NCBI GenBank assembly: GCA_022649135.1 | Contig: JALCNP010000008.1 | Coordinates: forward strand, 35,066-99,065 | DNA: 64,000 bases | From: Bifidobacterium sp. | GTDB taxonomy: Bacteria > Actinomycetota > Actinomycetes > Actinomycetales > Bifidobacteriaceae | Direction of reading: 5' to 3' | Part shown: positions 33,685 to 43,983 of the stretch, piece after piece | How the letters are laid out: the number at the start of each line of letters is the position of its first letter | Position numbering within the stretch: position 1 is the first letter of the stretch | Notes under the pieces: model-generated | The model's database searches: none | Told to the model about the DNA's origin: nothing | What the model saw: the letters and a program-made list of their open reading frames with translations, nothing else | Position numbers and translations under genes: made by a program

Positions 33685-35043
33685 TCACAGAAGGGTGCGC
33701 GGATCGAGCATCGCCGCATCCGACGCGGGAAGGGCCTGCGAGGCGTTCAGATAGAGGCGCGGTATGCGGTTGCGCAGACAGGCGAAAATCTCATAGCTTA
33801 TCGTATCCGCCGCCTGGGCCCAATCGTCCGCGGTCGGCTCCCCATCCTCGACGCCACGCCCGGGGCCGAACAGTTCGACCGTGTCGCCCTCGCGCACTCC
33901 GAGGCGACCGGCGTCCCCATGCAGATCCAGAACAAACTGGTCCATGCACACCCGACCCGAGACATGCAGCAGACGAGGGCCCTGGACGGTCATGACCCGA
34001 ACCGGGCCGCCGGGTCTGTCCATATGCTTCGCCCCCTGCTCGTCGAATCCGGAGGCCGAGCGGTGGATGCCGTCGGCATATCCGACCGGCACGATCGCCG
34101 TGCTCGTCCGCTCGGAGGTCAGGTACGTCCTGCCGTAGGAGATCGAGTGTCCCGCCTCCACGTCCTTCACCGTGCCAAGCTGGGCCTGCAGGGTCATCGC
34201 CGGACGAAGGCCGTACTGGGAGGGCGTTCCCATGGCGCGATCGGGTTCGTAGCCGTACAGTCCGATTCCGGGGCGGGTGAGCTCATAGTGTATGTCGGGA
34301 CGCGAAAGGGTGGCGGCGGTGTTCGCCAGGTGCCTGATCTCCGGTTCGACGCCGGCCTTGGCCATGGCCCGAGTGAATCTGCCGAAGGATGCGATCTGAC
34401 GGTCCGTCGATGCCACGAATTCCGGCACGTCCGGCGCGTCGGCCACAGCAAGGTGGCTCCACTGGCCCACGATATGCAGCACGCCCTCCCTGGCGAGGGG
34501 GGCAAGCGCCTCCAGCGCGGCCCCGAATCCCTCCTCGGTGAAGCCGTTGCGCCCGAAACCCGTGTCCACCTTCACATGCACGCGCGCGGGGACGCCGAGC
34601 CTTCGTGCGGCGGCCGCCACGGCGGCGATGCCGTCAAGGGAGCCCACCGAGATGTCGATGTCGTGGGAGATGAGGTCGTCGAACGGCGCGCGAAGCCCGT
34701 TGTAGACCCAGGTGAGGATGCGGCAGCGGTCCGGGCCGATTCCGGATTCGCGCAGGCGAAGGGCCTCCGCCGATTGCGCGGTGCCCAGCCACGTCGCCCC
34801 GCCGGCCAGGGCCGCAAGAGCCGCCGGAATGAGACCGTGCCCGTAGGCGTCGGCCTTGACCACGCCCATGACGGCCGTCGAACCGTTCGGGCCTCCCACG
34901 ACGTCGACGAGATGTCTCATGTTGTTCTTCAGCGCGGCGAGATCGACAATCGCCTGCGCCGGATATCTCCGCATCGCATCCGTATAGTTCGTCATGCCCG
35001 CGGGGGTGGAAAAGTGCCATTGCGGCAACGCGTTCAAACTCAT
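33685..35043 (-). CDS. alr: Alanine racemase
   Basis: This 452-residue protein has the PLP-binding Lys in VVKADAYGHG (about residue 63), HVKVDTGFGRNGF, the catalytic Tyr in SISYGRTYLT and VSGRVCMDQFVLDL. It is longer than typical enzymes (360-390) because of an N-terminal extension of about 25 residues and inserts in the C-terminal domain. It supplies D-alanine for peptidoglycan. ATG 35043 is preferred; ATG 34995 would shorten it by 16 residues. It is divergent from the amino-acid permease gene. Confidence 0.95.
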   Translation of the reverse strand: MSLNALPQWHFSTPAGMTNYTDAMRRYPAQAIVDLAALKNNMRHLVDVVGGPNGSTAVMGVVKADAYGHGLIPAALAALAGGATWLGTAQSAEALRLRESGIGPDRCRILTWVYNGLRAPFDDLISHDIDISVGSLDGIAAVAAAARRLGVPARVHVKVDTGFGRNGFTEEGFGAALEALAPLAREGVLHIVGQWSHLAVADAPDVPEFVASTDRQIASFGRFTRAMAKAGVEPEIRHLANTAATLSRPDIHYELTRPGIGLYGYEPDRAMGTPSQYGLRPAMTLQAQLGTVKDVEAGHSISYGRTYLTSERTSTAIVPVGYADGIHRSASGFDEQGAKHMDRPGGPVRVMTVQGPRLLHVSGRVCMDQFVLDLHGDAGRLGVREGDTVELFGPGRGVEDGEPTADDWAQAADTISYEIFACLRNRIPRLYLNASQALPASDAAMLDPRTLL

Positions 35044-35143
35044 GCCCCCATTGTGTCTCGCATATGTGACGAATGCCGTCAGCCCGGCCGGACCACGGTT
35101 ATCATGGAGAATGGTTTCACCGGAACGGCATGACGAGAGAGCA

Positions 35144-36583
35144 ATGGACCTACTACGCAAAAAATCCGTGGATCAGATGATCCACGAGGCAACTCCCCTT
35201 AAACGCACCATGAAGACCTTCGATCTGACCATGCTGGGCATAGGGGCGATCATCGGAACCGGCATCTTCGTACTCACCGGAAAGGGAGCGCTCACCGCAG
35301 GGCCGGCCCTGTCCGTCTCGTTCATACTCGCGGCCGTGTGCTGCGGGTTCGCCGGATTGTGCTACGCGGAATTCGCCTCCATGGCACCGGTGTCGGGATC
35401 GGCCTACTCGTACGCGTACATGGCCTTCGGCGAACTCATCGCGTTCGTCATCGGATGGGACCTGATTTTGGAATACGCCCTGCAGGCCGCGACCGTTTCG
35501 GCCGGCTGGTCGGGGTACTTCAACAAGCTGCTGGAGGGGTTCGGCCTGCATCTTCCGGTGGCCCTGACGGCGGCCTACGGGACGACGCCGGGAGTCACCA
35601 CGTACTTCAACCTTCCCGGATTCGTCGTGGTCCTCCTCATCACATGGATTCTGTCCATGGGGATCAACCAGACCAAGCGCACGAACGACATCATGGTCCT
35701 GATCAAGCTCGCGATCATCGTTCTGTTCATCGCATGCACGGTCTGGTACGTGAACCCGGCCAACTGGAAGCCGTTCTCCCCCTACGGGATATACACCTTC
35801 CGGCCCGGCTCGACACAGCCGATGGGAATCGTTCCGGCCGCGTCGATCGTGTTCTTCAGCTTCATCGGGTTCGACGCCGTCTCCTCCTCGGCCGAGGAGA
35901 CCATCAACCCCAGCAGGACACTTCCCCGGGGCATTCTGCTGTCCCTGGCGATCTCGACCGTTCTCTATGTCATCATGACGTTCATCATGACCGGGATCGT
36001 CAGATACCCGAAGTTCGCGCACTTCGTCGATGCCCCGGTGGCCGGGGTCATTCTCGCGACCGGAATGAACTGGCTCGCCTTCATCGTCAACCTCGGCGCC
36101 CTTATAGGCATGTCCACGGTCATGCTCGTGCAGCTGTACGGGCAGAGCCGCATATGCTACGCCATGAGCCGGGACGGTCTGTTCCCGCGGTTCTTCGGGG
36201 ATGTGCACCCGCGATACCGCACCCCCTTCAAGGGAACCTGGTTCTTCGGCCTGCTCACCGCCATCGCGGGCGGATTCATCAACATCAACATCCTGTTCGA
36301 ACTGGTCAACATCGGCACGCTGTCCGCATTCATCATCGTCTCCGCCGGAATCCTGTGGATGAGACGGACCCAGCCTCAGACGCATCGGGGATTCAGGGCA
36401 CCCGGGGTTCCCTTCACCCCGCTTGTCGCGATCGTCTTCTGCCTGGTGCTCATCGCCGGACTGAACTGGGAGACATGGCTGCGATTCGCCGTCTGGTTCC
36501 TCATCGGCCTAGGGGTGTATTTCGGTTACAGCCGCAGGCGCTCGAAGCTCAACGCGACCGACGGAACCGCGGAATCCCTCTGA
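35144..36583 (+). CDS. APC-family amino acid permease
   Basis: This 479-residue protein has about 12 hydrophobic segments. The first helix carries the family glycine motif (LGIGAIIGTGIFVLTGKGAL), and FFSFIGFDAVSSSAEETINP marks the cationic amino acid transporter (CAT/YfnA-like) subgroup. Substrate is unknown. It starts 100 bases from divergent alr, so alanine uptake linked to racemisation is possible but unproven. A 9-bp tandem repeat fills the gap after the stop. Confidence 0.88.
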   Translation: MDLLRKKSVDQMIHEATPLKRTMKTFDLTMLGIGAIIGTGIFVLTGKGALTAGPALSVSFILAAVCCGFAGLCYAEFASMAPVSGSAYSYAYMAFGELIAFVIGWDLILEYALQAATVSAGWSGYFNKLLEGFGLHLPVALTAAYGTTPGVTTYFNLPGFVVVLLITWILSMGINQTKRTNDIMVLIKLAIIVLFIACTVWYVNPANWKPFSPYGIYTFRPGSTQPMGIVPAASIVFFSFIGFDAVSSSAEETINPSRTLPRGILLSLAISTVLYVIMTFIMTGIVRYPKFAHFVDAPVAGVILATGMNWLAFIVNLGALIGMSTVMLVQLYGQSRICYAMSRDGLFPRFFGDVHPRYRTPFKGTWFFGLLTAIAGGFININILFELVNIGTLSAFIIVSAGILWMRRTQPQTHRGFRAPGVPFTPLVAIVFCLVLIAGLNWETWLRFAVWFLIGLGVYFGYSRRRSKLNATDGTAESL

Positions 36584-36591
36584 GCCTCGGC

Positions 36592-36645
36592 CGTCTCGAC
36601 CGTCTCGGCCGTCTCATCCGTCTCGACCGTCTCGGCCGTCCCCAC
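36592..36645. repeat. 9-bp tandem repeats between convergent permease and GNAT genes
   Basis: Six 9-bp units begin at 36592: CGTCTCGAC, CGTCTCGGC, CGTCTCATC, CGTCTCGAC, CGTCTCGGC, CGTCCCCAC. A partial unit precedes them. They fill nearly all of the 65-bp gap. No separate terminator hairpin is apparent there. Confidence 0.85.
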
Positions 36646-36648
36646 CCG

Positions 36649-37182
36649 TCACCACTCGTGCCGCTGATAGGCGATGCGCACGGTGTCCTCCGTACGGTCG
36701 ACGAGATGGATGAGGCCGCAGCGCGCGAAGCCGTTCGTCTCCACTATGTGCTGCATGGCCTTGTTGCGGGGATGGGTGTCGACACGCACGTTCCCGTAAT
36801 GGTCGATCACCCAGCCTATGCAGTCGCGTGAGGTGTGGCCGGCCAGTCCCGAGGACGCGATGCGGTGGATCGTCACGTAGGGATCATTGTCCAGCCAGGC
36901 CCCGTTGATCTCGGCGTAGGTCGGATCGTCCCCCGGACAGAGGGCGAACTGCGCAAGGATGCGCTCCTCCCCCGTGCGAGGGTCGTCGTCGACCAGCAGA
37001 ATGGTCCGACCCGACTCGATGTCGTCCCGGACCACCGAGGTTCGGGGGAAGGTGCTCCCCCATTGCGTGGCATTCCCTGCCTCGGCCATAGTCGTGCGGG
37101 CATGGGCGTAGATCTCCTGGATGCGCTCATAATCGGCCATCGTCGCATGGCGGAACCGTCGGACGGGTGCGTTACTGGCCAC
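36649..37182 (-). CDS. GNAT-family acetyltransferase
   Basis: This 177-residue protein matches the GNAT fold: FRHATMADYERIQEIYAHAR at the start, a central YVTIHRIASSGLAG strand followed by a CoA-contacting region, and ETNGFARCGLIHLVD near the end. The VDTHPRNKAMQHIVETNGF segment is typical of small GNAT enzymes acting on small molecules or proteins. The substrate is unknown. Confidence 0.85.
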   Translation of the reverse strand: MASNAPVRRFRHATMADYERIQEIYAHARTTMAEAGNATQWGSTFPRTSVVRDDIESGRTILLVDDDPRTGEERILAQFALCPGDDPTYAEINGAWLDNDPYVTIHRIASSGLAGHTSRDCIGWVIDHYGNVRVDTHPRNKAMQHIVETNGFARCGLIHLVDRTEDTVRIAYQRHEW

Positions 37183-37376
37183 GTGTCACCTCGAAATCCT
37201 ATCGAAAACAACTGGCGGCAAGGCTACCACGGGGACCCGTCCATGTCCACCACGATAATGGTCATTGCTTGTCGTCGAGCACGGACCAGGAAGATGCGGG
37301 GGAACGCGCGACATGGCATGGGGGCATCGGCAACGAGCCCATCCACGTCGCGCGCCCGGCACATGAGGAGGGCGCA

Positions 37377-38276
37377 ATGTCCACCATCGTTGAGGTCAGG
37401 GACCTGTGGAAGCGCTTCGGCTCCTTCCAGGCCCTGCGGGGAATCAGTTTCGACATTCATCCCGGAGAGGCCATGGGCTATGTCGGCCCGAACGGCGCGG
37501 GGAAATCCACCACCATCCGCGCTCTTCTGGGCTTCATCAGGCCTTCGAGCGGCAGCGCGACCATATTCGGCAAAGACTCGTGGTCCGACGCCGTCGACAT
37601 ACACCGATCCGTGGCCTACGTGCCGGGCGACATCTATCTGTGGCCCAACCTGACCGGAGGGGAGATCATCGACTTCGTTCTCGGTCTGCAGGGCAGCCCC
37701 GATCGCAGGCGTCTCGCCGATCTCATCGACAGATTCGAATTCGACCCCACCACCAAGGCACGATCCTATTCGAAGGGCAACCGTCAGAAGGTGGCCCTCA
37801 TCGCCGCCCTGGCGTCGAACGCCGAACTGTATGTCTTCGACGAGCCCACCTCGGGCCTCGACCCTGTGATGGAGGCCGTGTTCACGCAGGAGACCGAGCG
37901 CATCAAGCGGGAGGGCAAGGCCATCCTGCTCTCAAGTCATATCCTGTCCGAGGTGGAGAGGCTATGCGACCGAATCGCCATCATCCGCGAGGGCAGGATC
38001 GTCGAATGCGGGTCGTTGGAGGACATGCGCCATCTCACCCGCTATGAGTTCAGCGTGCGGACCACGCGGCCCGCGACCGCCCTCGCGGACGTGGCGGCCA
38101 TCCACGATCTTGAATTCCACGGCACGACGGCCACCTTTCAGGCGGATTCGGACTCGATCCAGGAGGTGCTCGACGCCCTTCGGCCCTATACGGTGGTAAA
38201 GCTCGACTCGGCGCCGCAGACCCTGGAGGAGCTCTTTCTGCGCCACTACGCCACCGACGGGAGGGCCTCATCATGA
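37377..38276 (+). CDS. ABC exporter ATP-binding protein
   Basis: This 299-residue ATPase starts at ATG 37377 behind GAGGAGG. It shows Walker A (GPNGAGKST), signature SYSKGNRQK, Walker B (YVFDEPTSGLDPV) and the H-loop (LLSSHILSEVERL), then a C-terminal regulatory extension of about 80 residues. It pairs with the next gene through a 4-base overlap (ATGA). Relatives belong to ABC-2 type drug, lipid or antibiotic exporters. The upstream 194-bp gap should hold the promoter. Confidence 0.92.
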   Translation: MSTIVEVRDLWKRFGSFQALRGISFDIHPGEAMGYVGPNGAGKSTTIRALLGFIRPSSGSATIFGKDSWSDAVDIHRSVAYVPGDIYLWPNLTGGEIIDFVLGLQGSPDRRRLADLIDRFEFDPTTKARSYSKGNRQKVALIAALASNAELYVFDEPTSGLDPVMEAVFTQETERIKREGKAILLSSHILSEVERLCDRIAIIREGRIVECGSLEDMRHLTRYEFSVRTTRPATALADVAAIHDLEFHGTTATFQADSDSIQEVLDALRPYTVVKLDSAPQTLEELFLRHYATDGRASS

Positions 38277-39898
38277 ACAGCCCGCTGGCCGGAACGCTCG
38301 CCATGCTGCGCGGTCTCGTGCGCAGGGACTGGATTCTCCTCGTCGCATGGCTGCTTGGCGTGCTCGCATTCGCGGCGTCGGGAGCGGGGAAGTTCGACCT
38401 CGCCATGCACACCCCCTCCGCACGGGAGACGATGTTCGCCCTGTTCCGCAACCCGGCCATGGTGGGTCTGTTCGGCCCCTCGAGGACGACCGCATCCACC
38501 ACGACGATCGCGACGATGTTCGGCCAGACCATGTCGCTTCTGACGAGTCTGACCTGTGCCATCATCTCGATCGTCTATGTGACCGATCGCACGAGAAAAG
38601 ACGAGGAGGAGGGGGTCACCGAGCTTCTTCTTGCGCTCCCGGTCGGCCGGTTCGCCCAGACCACGGCCGTGGTGATCGAACAGTGCGCCCTGCAGCTCCT
38701 CATCACCGGGACGCTTGCCCTGTCCATCCAGTTGCAGAACGTACCGACGATGACCGTCTTTGCGGACAATCTCCTTTTCGCGGCGACGATCGGAGCGCAG
38801 GGGCTGCTCTGGGGAATCGTCTCGCTCGTGTTCGCACAGGTGTTCTCCACGGCCGGCTCCGCCCGAGGGGCTTCGTTCGCATTGCTTGGGGGGCTGTACG
38901 TCATTCGCATGGTCACGGACACCGTCCATGTCGATGCCGGCTGGTTCAACCCCCTCAGCTGGTCGTACCTGTCCTGGGCGTATGCCGACGACGACTGGCT
39001 CCCGGTGGCGATGACCGTCCTCCTGTCGTCCCTGCTGCTTGCCATCGCCTACCTGCTGGAGACCAACCGCGACGTGTCCGCGGGCTACCTCGCGCCGCGT
39101 GCGGGCAGGGCGCATGCGTCACGGCTGCTGCGCACCCTTCCCGGAATCGTTCTGCGCGAACGGCGGGGTCTCCTTATCGGCTCGTTGGCGGGCATGTGTG
39201 TGGCAGGGGTCATGTATGGATCCATGTTCGGCCAGATGACCGCCTTTCTGCACACCGGTTCGGGAATCATGAAGCGGCTTCTCGCGATCCCCGGCTACGC
39301 GGCATCGGCGACCAGCCAGTATCTGGTGACCATTCTCTCGCTCGGCGGCGTCGCAACGGCGTGTCTGGGCACGGCGCTGTTCTCCTCCCTTGTCCGGCAG
39401 GAGCGTCGGAACAGGCTCGAGCTTCTTCTCGCCACGCATCTGAGCCGTTCGACCCTGTATCTGACTCATCTCCTCATCGCGCTTGCGGCGACGGCCGCCG
39501 CCCAGCTCTGCTTCTCTTTCGCCTTGTGGTGCACCATGTGGCTGTCCCGAACCGGAGACGACAGCCCCTTCAGCTGCGGGACCGTCATCCGATCGGGCCT
39601 GGTCTATATGCCGGCGGTATGGTTCACGATGGGCCTTCTGGCCCTGTTCATGGGCCTGGCGCCGAGGCTGGCCGGTCTGGTGTGGGCCTATCTCGGGTTC
39701 GACTTTCTCATGGGGTATGTCGCCAAGGTCATCGACTTCCCCGACTGGGTGAACGATCTCAACGTCTTTCACGACACTCCGGCTCTTCCTGTGGAGGCAA
39801 TGCGCTGGAGCGAGGTGTCCACCGTCACCGCCGTGGCGCTGGTGCTCCTCCTGATCGGGCTGATACGGTACCGGGAACGCGATCTGATCAGCGGCTGA
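38273..39898 (+). CDS. ABC-2 type exporter permease
   Basis: This 541-residue membrane protein has about 12 hydrophobic segments arranged as two similar halves, each resembling one ABC-2 permease unit. The sequences KDEEEGVTELLLALPVGR and RQERRNRLELLLATHLSR mark the matching cytoplasmic loop in each half. This is the TetAB/PlyB-like polyketide or drug exporter layout. It is translationally coupled to its ATPase. Substrate is unknown. Confidence 0.88.
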   Translation: MNSPLAGTLAMLRGLVRRDWILLVAWLLGVLAFAASGAGKFDLAMHTPSARETMFALFRNPAMVGLFGPSRTTASTTTIATMFGQTMSLLTSLTCAIISIVYVTDRTRKDEEEGVTELLLALPVGRFAQTTAVVIEQCALQLLITGTLALSIQLQNVPTMTVFADNLLFAATIGAQGLLWGIVSLVFAQVFSTAGSARGASFALLGGLYVIRMVTDTVHVDAGWFNPLSWSYLSWAYADDDWLPVAMTVLLSSLLLAIAYLLETNRDVSAGYLAPRAGRAHASRLLRTLPGIVLRERRGLLIGSLAGMCVAGVMYGSMFGQMTAFLHTGSGIMKRLLAIPGYAASATSQYLVTILSLGGVATACLGTALFSSLVRQERRNRLELLLATHLSRSTLYLTHLLIALAATAAAQLCFSFALWCTMWLSRTGDDSPFSCGTVIRSGLVYMPAVWFTMGLLALFMGLAPRLAGLVWAYLGFDFLMGYVAKVIDFPDWVNDLNVFHDTPALPVEAMRWSEVSTVTAVALVLLLIGLIRYRERDLISG

Positions 39899-40015
39899 TA
39901 CGGGATCGGTTCCGCCTAGACATGACGGTTCCGTCATGGCCGATCCGTATGGATCGTGACTCGTGCCGATACATGCGCCAGCCGCCCCCACCGGCGAAAT
40001 CGGGCGTATATATGC

Positions 40016-40068
40016 GTCGGCGGTCCGTCTCCCCCGCCTTGCTCAGGCTCAGGAGACGGACCGCCGAC
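40016..40068. terminator. Terminator between the ABC permease and luxS
   Basis: A perfect 17-bp stem (arms 40016-40032 and 40052-40068, GTCGGCGGTCCGTCTCC and its complement) encloses a 19-base loop. It sits between convergent genes and probably works both ways. Confidence 0.8.
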
Positions 40069-40090
40069 CTCGCGTATGCGTTCTTGTGCC

Positions 40091-40573
40091 TCACACGACC
40101 TTGCGCACGAACGGGTCGGAGCTGATGCCCTTCGCGAGGATGTCCCGGCTCCACTGCTTTGCCGAGAAGAGGCTGTGGTCGCGATAGTTGCCGCAGCTCT
40201 CTATGGTCGTCGCCGGGACATCCTCCCAGGTGGCCTTGTCGGCGATGAACTCCAGGGACTCCTTCAGCGCACGGGCCACGTCCTCGGTGCTGTGCTCGCC
40301 CCATGTCAGAAGGTGGAATCCGGTACGGCAGCCGAACGGGGAGCAGTCGATGTACCCCGGTATGCGTTCGCGCAGCAGGACGGCGATCGTATGCTCGATC
40401 GTATGCAGACCGGCGGTGGGGATCGCGTTCTCGTTGGGCTGCACCAGACGCAGGTCGTAGTTGGAGATCACATCGCCGTTCGGCCCTTTTTCGGTGTCGA
40501 TATAGCGCACATACGGCGCCTTGACCTTGGTGTGATCCAGTTGGAAACTTTCTACCACTGGTTTATCTGCCAT
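40091..40573 (-). CDS. luxS: S-ribosylhomocysteine lyase (LuxS)
   Basis: This 160-residue protein starts at ATG 40573 with AAGGAG 6 bases upstream. It has the metal motif HTIEH (H57, H61), the catalytic Cys in PFGCRTGF (about C82) and a later Cys ligand in TTIESCGNY. It splits S-ribosylhomocysteine into homocysteine and DPD, the AI-2 precursor. The start lies inside the last 11 bases of recQ, so the two genes are coupled. With cbs and metB nearby it supplies homocysteine for cysteine synthesis. Confidence 0.97.
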   Translation of the reverse strand: MADKPVVESFQLDHTKVKAPYVRYIDTEKGPNGDVISNYDLRLVQPNENAIPTAGLHTIEHTIAVLLRERIPGYIDCSPFGCRTGFHLLTWGEHSTEDVARALKESLEFIADKATWEDVPATTIESCGNYRDHSLFSAKQWSRDILAKGISSDPFVRKVV

Positions 40574-42545
40574 GGGAAACTCCTTCACTCACATAGCTGG
40601 CAATCGCCTGCATGAATCGCTTGCCGTACAGGTTCAGCTTATTGTCCCCCACTCCGTTGACGGAGAGGAACTGGTCGGCGGTCACCGGTTCGATGCGGGC
40701 CATGTCGCGCAGCGTCTTGTCCGAGAACACAATGTACGGGGGTTTGCCTATGTCGGTGGCAATCCCCCGTCGAACGGCACGCAGACGTTCGAACAGCTCG
40801 CTCTCCCGATCGGTCGGGATGTCATGAGACCCGTCGGCGCCCGGTTCGCCACCATAGACCGTTCTACTCCCCCGCATGTGCGACACGCGCTTGATCTCAT
40901 AGTGGAAATCCTGCCGTGCGGCTCGCGCCGCATCCACGCCGAACTGGATGATGGGAAGCCGTCCCTCCGTGACGTGCAGCAGGCCATCGGTGATCATCTG
41001 CGTGAGAACATCGCGGATTCTCGCGTCGGGAACATCCTTTAATGCCCCATAGCTTGCCAGTGCATCCATCCTGCGCTGGAGAAGATCCTGCGCCTTCGAT
41101 CCGCGGAGCACCGCCACGATCTTGCCCATGCCGAATCCCTGATCCAGATCATGGACGCAGATGCTGATGGCTCGCGCGATTCCGGTCACGTCAACGCTTT
41201 CTACTGTCCCCTCGCAATTCGAGCAATTCCCGCATGTGCCATCGTGCGTCCCGGTCCCCGTACGGCCGGGCTGCGGATGCCCGGTGAGGCGCCTCCCCTC
41301 GTCCGGCACCGAGCCGTTCCGGGTTCCGTCTCCCGACTCGTCGCCGTCGCAGTCGGAGAAGTATCGGGTCATGTACCGGTGCAGGCATCCGGCGGTGCGA
41401 CAATATCCGATCATGCCGTCCAGCAGGTGTCGCTTGCTGATCTTGACGACCTCCTGCTCCTCGGCCGTAAGACGATCGTTGCCGCTGTCGGACTCAAGCA
41501 GGCGAAGACGTGTCATGATATCCGCATCGTTCCACAGCAGCGTGCACCGGCTTGGCTCCCCGTCACGCCCCGCGCGGCCCGCCTCCTGGTAGTACGCCTC
41601 AAAGCTCTGCGGCATGTTGTGGTGAATCACATACCGCACGTTCGACTTGTCGATCCCCATGCCGAACGCGTTCGTCGCCACGACCACCGGAGCCTCGTCG
41701 GTCACGAACTCGCGCTGTGCACGGTCGCGAACCTCCGCGGGCAAGCCTCCGTGATAGGCGACCGCACGCACGCCCGTGTCCTGCAGCCACGCCGCGAGCG
41801 CTTCGGTCTCCTTGCGGGTCGCGCAGTAGATGATGCCCGAATCCTCGCGATGCTCGGCCACATAGCGCGAGATCCATCGGTTCTTGGCCTTGGTGGGCAT
41901 ATTGATGACATCGAGGAAGAGATTCGGACGGTCGAATCCCGTGACCGTGACGCAGGGCGAGCGCAGCCCGAGCAGACGCACGATGTCCCTTCGGACACGC
42001 TCGGTGGCCGTCGCGGTGAACGCGGCCACCTCCGGTCGGTGCGGCAACGAGCCGATGAATTCGGCGATGGCCAGATAGGAGGAACGAAAGTCCTGGCCCC
42101 ATTGCGAGACGCAGTGCGCCTCGTCGACCGTGACCGAGGATATCGCGGCGCCCGCCGAAAATCGGCGGAAACGCTCGGTCTCCAATCGCTCGGGGGTCAC
42201 ATAGAGAAGGGTGAGGCCGCCGTGAAGCGCCTGCGCGAGCACCGTCGACTGCTCGTCGACGGACTGGGTGCCGTTGACGAAGGCCGCCGGTATGCCGATG
42301 TCGTTCAGGGAATCGACCTGGTCTCGCATCAGGGATATCAGAGGCGAGACCACCAGGGAGAGGCCGGAGGACATAATCGCGGGAATCTGATAGCAGACCG
42401 ATTTTCCGGCCCCGGTCGGCATCACCCCCAGCACGTCGCGGCCGGCGAGGATCCGACCGACAAGATCCTGCTGGCCGGGGCGGAAGGAGTCATAGCCGTA
42501 GTAGCGTTTCAGCACCGCGAGTGCCGATTGCTCAGATTGTGTCAT
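40563..42545 (-). CDS. recQ: ATP-dependent DNA helicase RecQ
   Basis: This 660-residue superfamily 2 helicase has Walker A (MPTGAGKS, 42-49), the DEAH box (141-144) and the aromatic-rich [10 protein letters not shown] loop. Next come [10 protein letters not shown] motif VI, a zinc-binding region with a CGNCSNC cluster, a winged-helix part and a C-terminal HRDC domain (about 590-655). It acts in recombination and fork repair. It overlaps luxS at its 3' end, a pairing I recall from bifidobacteria. Confidence 0.96.
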   Translation of the reverse strand: MTQSEQSALAVLKRYYGYDSFRPGQQDLVGRILAGRDVLGVMPTGAGKSVCYQIPAIMSSGLSLVVSPLISLMRDQVDSLNDIGIPAAFVNGTQSVDEQSTVLAQALHGGLTLLYVTPERLETERFRRFSAGAAISSVTVDEAHCVSQWGQDFRSSYLAIAEFIGSLPHRPEVAAFTATATERVRRDIVRLLGLRSPCVTVTGFDRPNLFLDVINMPTKAKNRWISRYVAEHREDSGIIYCATRKETEALAAWLQDTGVRAVAYHGGLPAEVRDRAQREFVTDEAPVVVATNAFGMGIDKSNVRYVIHHNMPQSFEAYYQEAGRAGRDGEPSRCTLLWNDADIMTRLRLLESDSGNDRLTAEEQEVVKISKRHLLDGMIGYCRTAGCLHRYMTRYFSDCDGDESGDGTRNGSVPDEGRRLTGHPQPGRTGTGTHDGTCGNCSNCEGTVESVDVTGIARAISICVHDLDQGFGMGKIVAVLRGSKAQDLLQRRMDALASYGALKDVPDARIRDVLTQMITDGLLHVTEGRLPIIQFGVDAARAARQDFHYEIKRVSHMRGSRTVYGGEPGADGSHDIPTDRESELFERLRAVRRGIATDIGKPPYIVFSDKTLRDMARIEPVTADQFLSVNGVGDNKLNLYGKRFMQAIASYVSEGVSHGR

Positions 42546-42625
42546 AATCCCCGAGTCTATATCCTTCCCTTTCCCACGGCCGTCCCGCGCCGACGCCGTG
42601 GATAAACGGCGGATCGTCCGGCCGG

Positions 42626-43828
42626 TCAGTCCCCCAGACCTGCGAAGGCCTGGTCAAGGTCGGCGATGAGGTCGTCCGCATCCTCGATTCCGACCGAGAG
42701 ACGAACCAGATTCCCGGGGACCTCCAGCGTCGTTCCGGACACGGAGGCGTGCGTCATGGCCGCAGGATGCTCGATCAGCGATTCGACGCCGCCGAGCGAT
42801 TCGGCGAGGGTGAATATCTCCGTCGCCCCGGCGAAACGCTTGGCCGCCTTCATTCCGCCGGTGAGCTGCACCGAAATCATCCCGCCGAAACCACCGTGCA
42901 TCTGCCGTGCCGCGATGTCGTGCCCCGGGTGGGATTCAAGGCCGGGATACCACACGCGGTCGACCCCCTCTCGCCCCTCAAGCCAGTGGGCGATCGCCAT
43001 TGCGTTCGCGCTGTGCACCCGCATCCGCACCGGCAGCGTCTTCAGCCCGCGAATGTCAAGCCATGAGTCGAAGGGCGAGGGCACGGCCCCGGCGGCATTC
43101 TGCACGAAGGCCACCCGGGAGTAGGTATCATCGTCGTCAAGCAGCACGGCGCCGCCGACGACGTCGGAATGCCCGCCGATGTACTTCGTCGTGGAGTACA
43201 CCACGACATCCGCGCCATCCTTGAGGGGGTGCTGCAGCACCGGGGAGGCGAAGGTGTTGTCCACCACGACCCTGGTCCCGTGCGCGTGGGCGACGGCCGC
43301 CGTCGCGGCTATATCCGTGACGGCGAGCAGGGGGTTGCTGGGGGTCTCCACCCAGAGATAATCGTAGTGCCGGTTCGACAAGGCCGCGCTTACCGCCGCC
43401 GTGTCGGTGGTGTCGACCACATCCAGGCCCACCCCCCAGGGGACGAAGATCTTCGACAGCAGCCGATATGTTCCGCCATAGACGTCATTGCCAAGCAGGA
43501 TCCGACCCGATGGCCGCAGCGTCGCCCTGAGAAGCGCGTCTATCGCCGCGAGCCCCGAGGAGAACGAAGCCGCATGCCGCGCCCCCTCCACGGCTGCCAG
43601 CTGGGTGTCGAACGAGGTCCGGGTGGGGTTCGCCGACCGGCTGTAGTCGTACCCGTTGCGCAATCCCCCCACTCCGTCCTGCTTGAACGTCGATGTCATG
43701 TATATGGGCGTGACGACGGCCCCCGTGATGGGGTCGGGCTCCTGCCCGGCGTGGATGGCGCGGGTGGACGGCGCAGTCGTGGAGAATGCCCCGTCGTGTC
43801 GTTTCTTCGAGATTTCGCTGATGTTCAT
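42626..43828 (-). CDS. metB: Cystathionine gamma-synthase
   Basis: This 400-residue Cys/Met-metabolism PLP enzyme starts at ATG 43828. It shows TRAIHAGQEPDPITGAVVTP, YDYSRSANPTR, GGTYRLL and the PLP-binding Lys in YSTTKYIGGHSDVVGG. It may make cystathionine from an activated homoserine and cysteine, or act as cystathionine gamma-lyase; the family is hard to split by motif. Next to cystathionine beta-synthase it would complete transsulfuration in one direction or the other. Four 11-bp repeats lie in its leader. Confidence 0.9.
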   Translation of the reverse strand: MNISEISKKRHDGAFSTTAPSTRAIHAGQEPDPITGAVVTPIYMTSTFKQDGVGGLRNGYDYSRSANPTRTSFDTQLAAVEGARHAASFSSGLAAIDALLRATLRPSGRILLGNDVYGGTYRLLSKIFVPWGVGLDVVDTTDTAAVSAALSNRHYDYLWVETPSNPLLAVTDIAATAAVAHAHGTRVVVDNTFASPVLQHPLKDGADVVVYSTTKYIGGHSDVVGGAVLLDDDDTYSRVAFVQNAAGAVPSPFDSWLDIRGLKTLPVRMRVHSANAMAIAHWLEGREGVDRVWYPGLESHPGHDIAARQMHGGFGGMISVQLTGGMKAAKRFAGATEIFTLAESLGGVESLIEHPAAMTHASVSGTTLEVPGNLVRLSVGIEDADDLIADLDQAFAGLGD

Positions 43829-43849
43829 ATGTTCATTCCTTTGTTCTGT

Positions 43850-43893
43850 GATGATGTACCGATGAAGTACCGATGGTGTACCGATGAAGTACT
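43850..43893. repeat. Four tandem 11-bp repeats in the metB leader
   Basis: Four consecutive units, GATGATGTACC, GATGAAGTACC, GATGGTGTACC and GATGAAGTACT, occupy 43850-43893. They begin 22 bases upstream of the metB start in the 155-bp gap after cbs. The 11-bp period is close to one DNA helical turn, so the units could present equal faces to a protein. Confidence 0.85.
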
Positions 43894-43983
43894 GCCGTGG
43901 GATGTCCGGCATGCTGCGGATGCCGTGCGCCGGCCGATTCCCGACGCCGGGGAATACGGCGCACCAGCCGTCCGGCGGCACCG

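Noticed and set aside
38347..40125. A 592-codon plus-strand frame overlapping the ABC permease
   Set aside because: It is rich in Arg, His and Pro with no membrane segments, typical of an out-of-frame shadow of the real permease.
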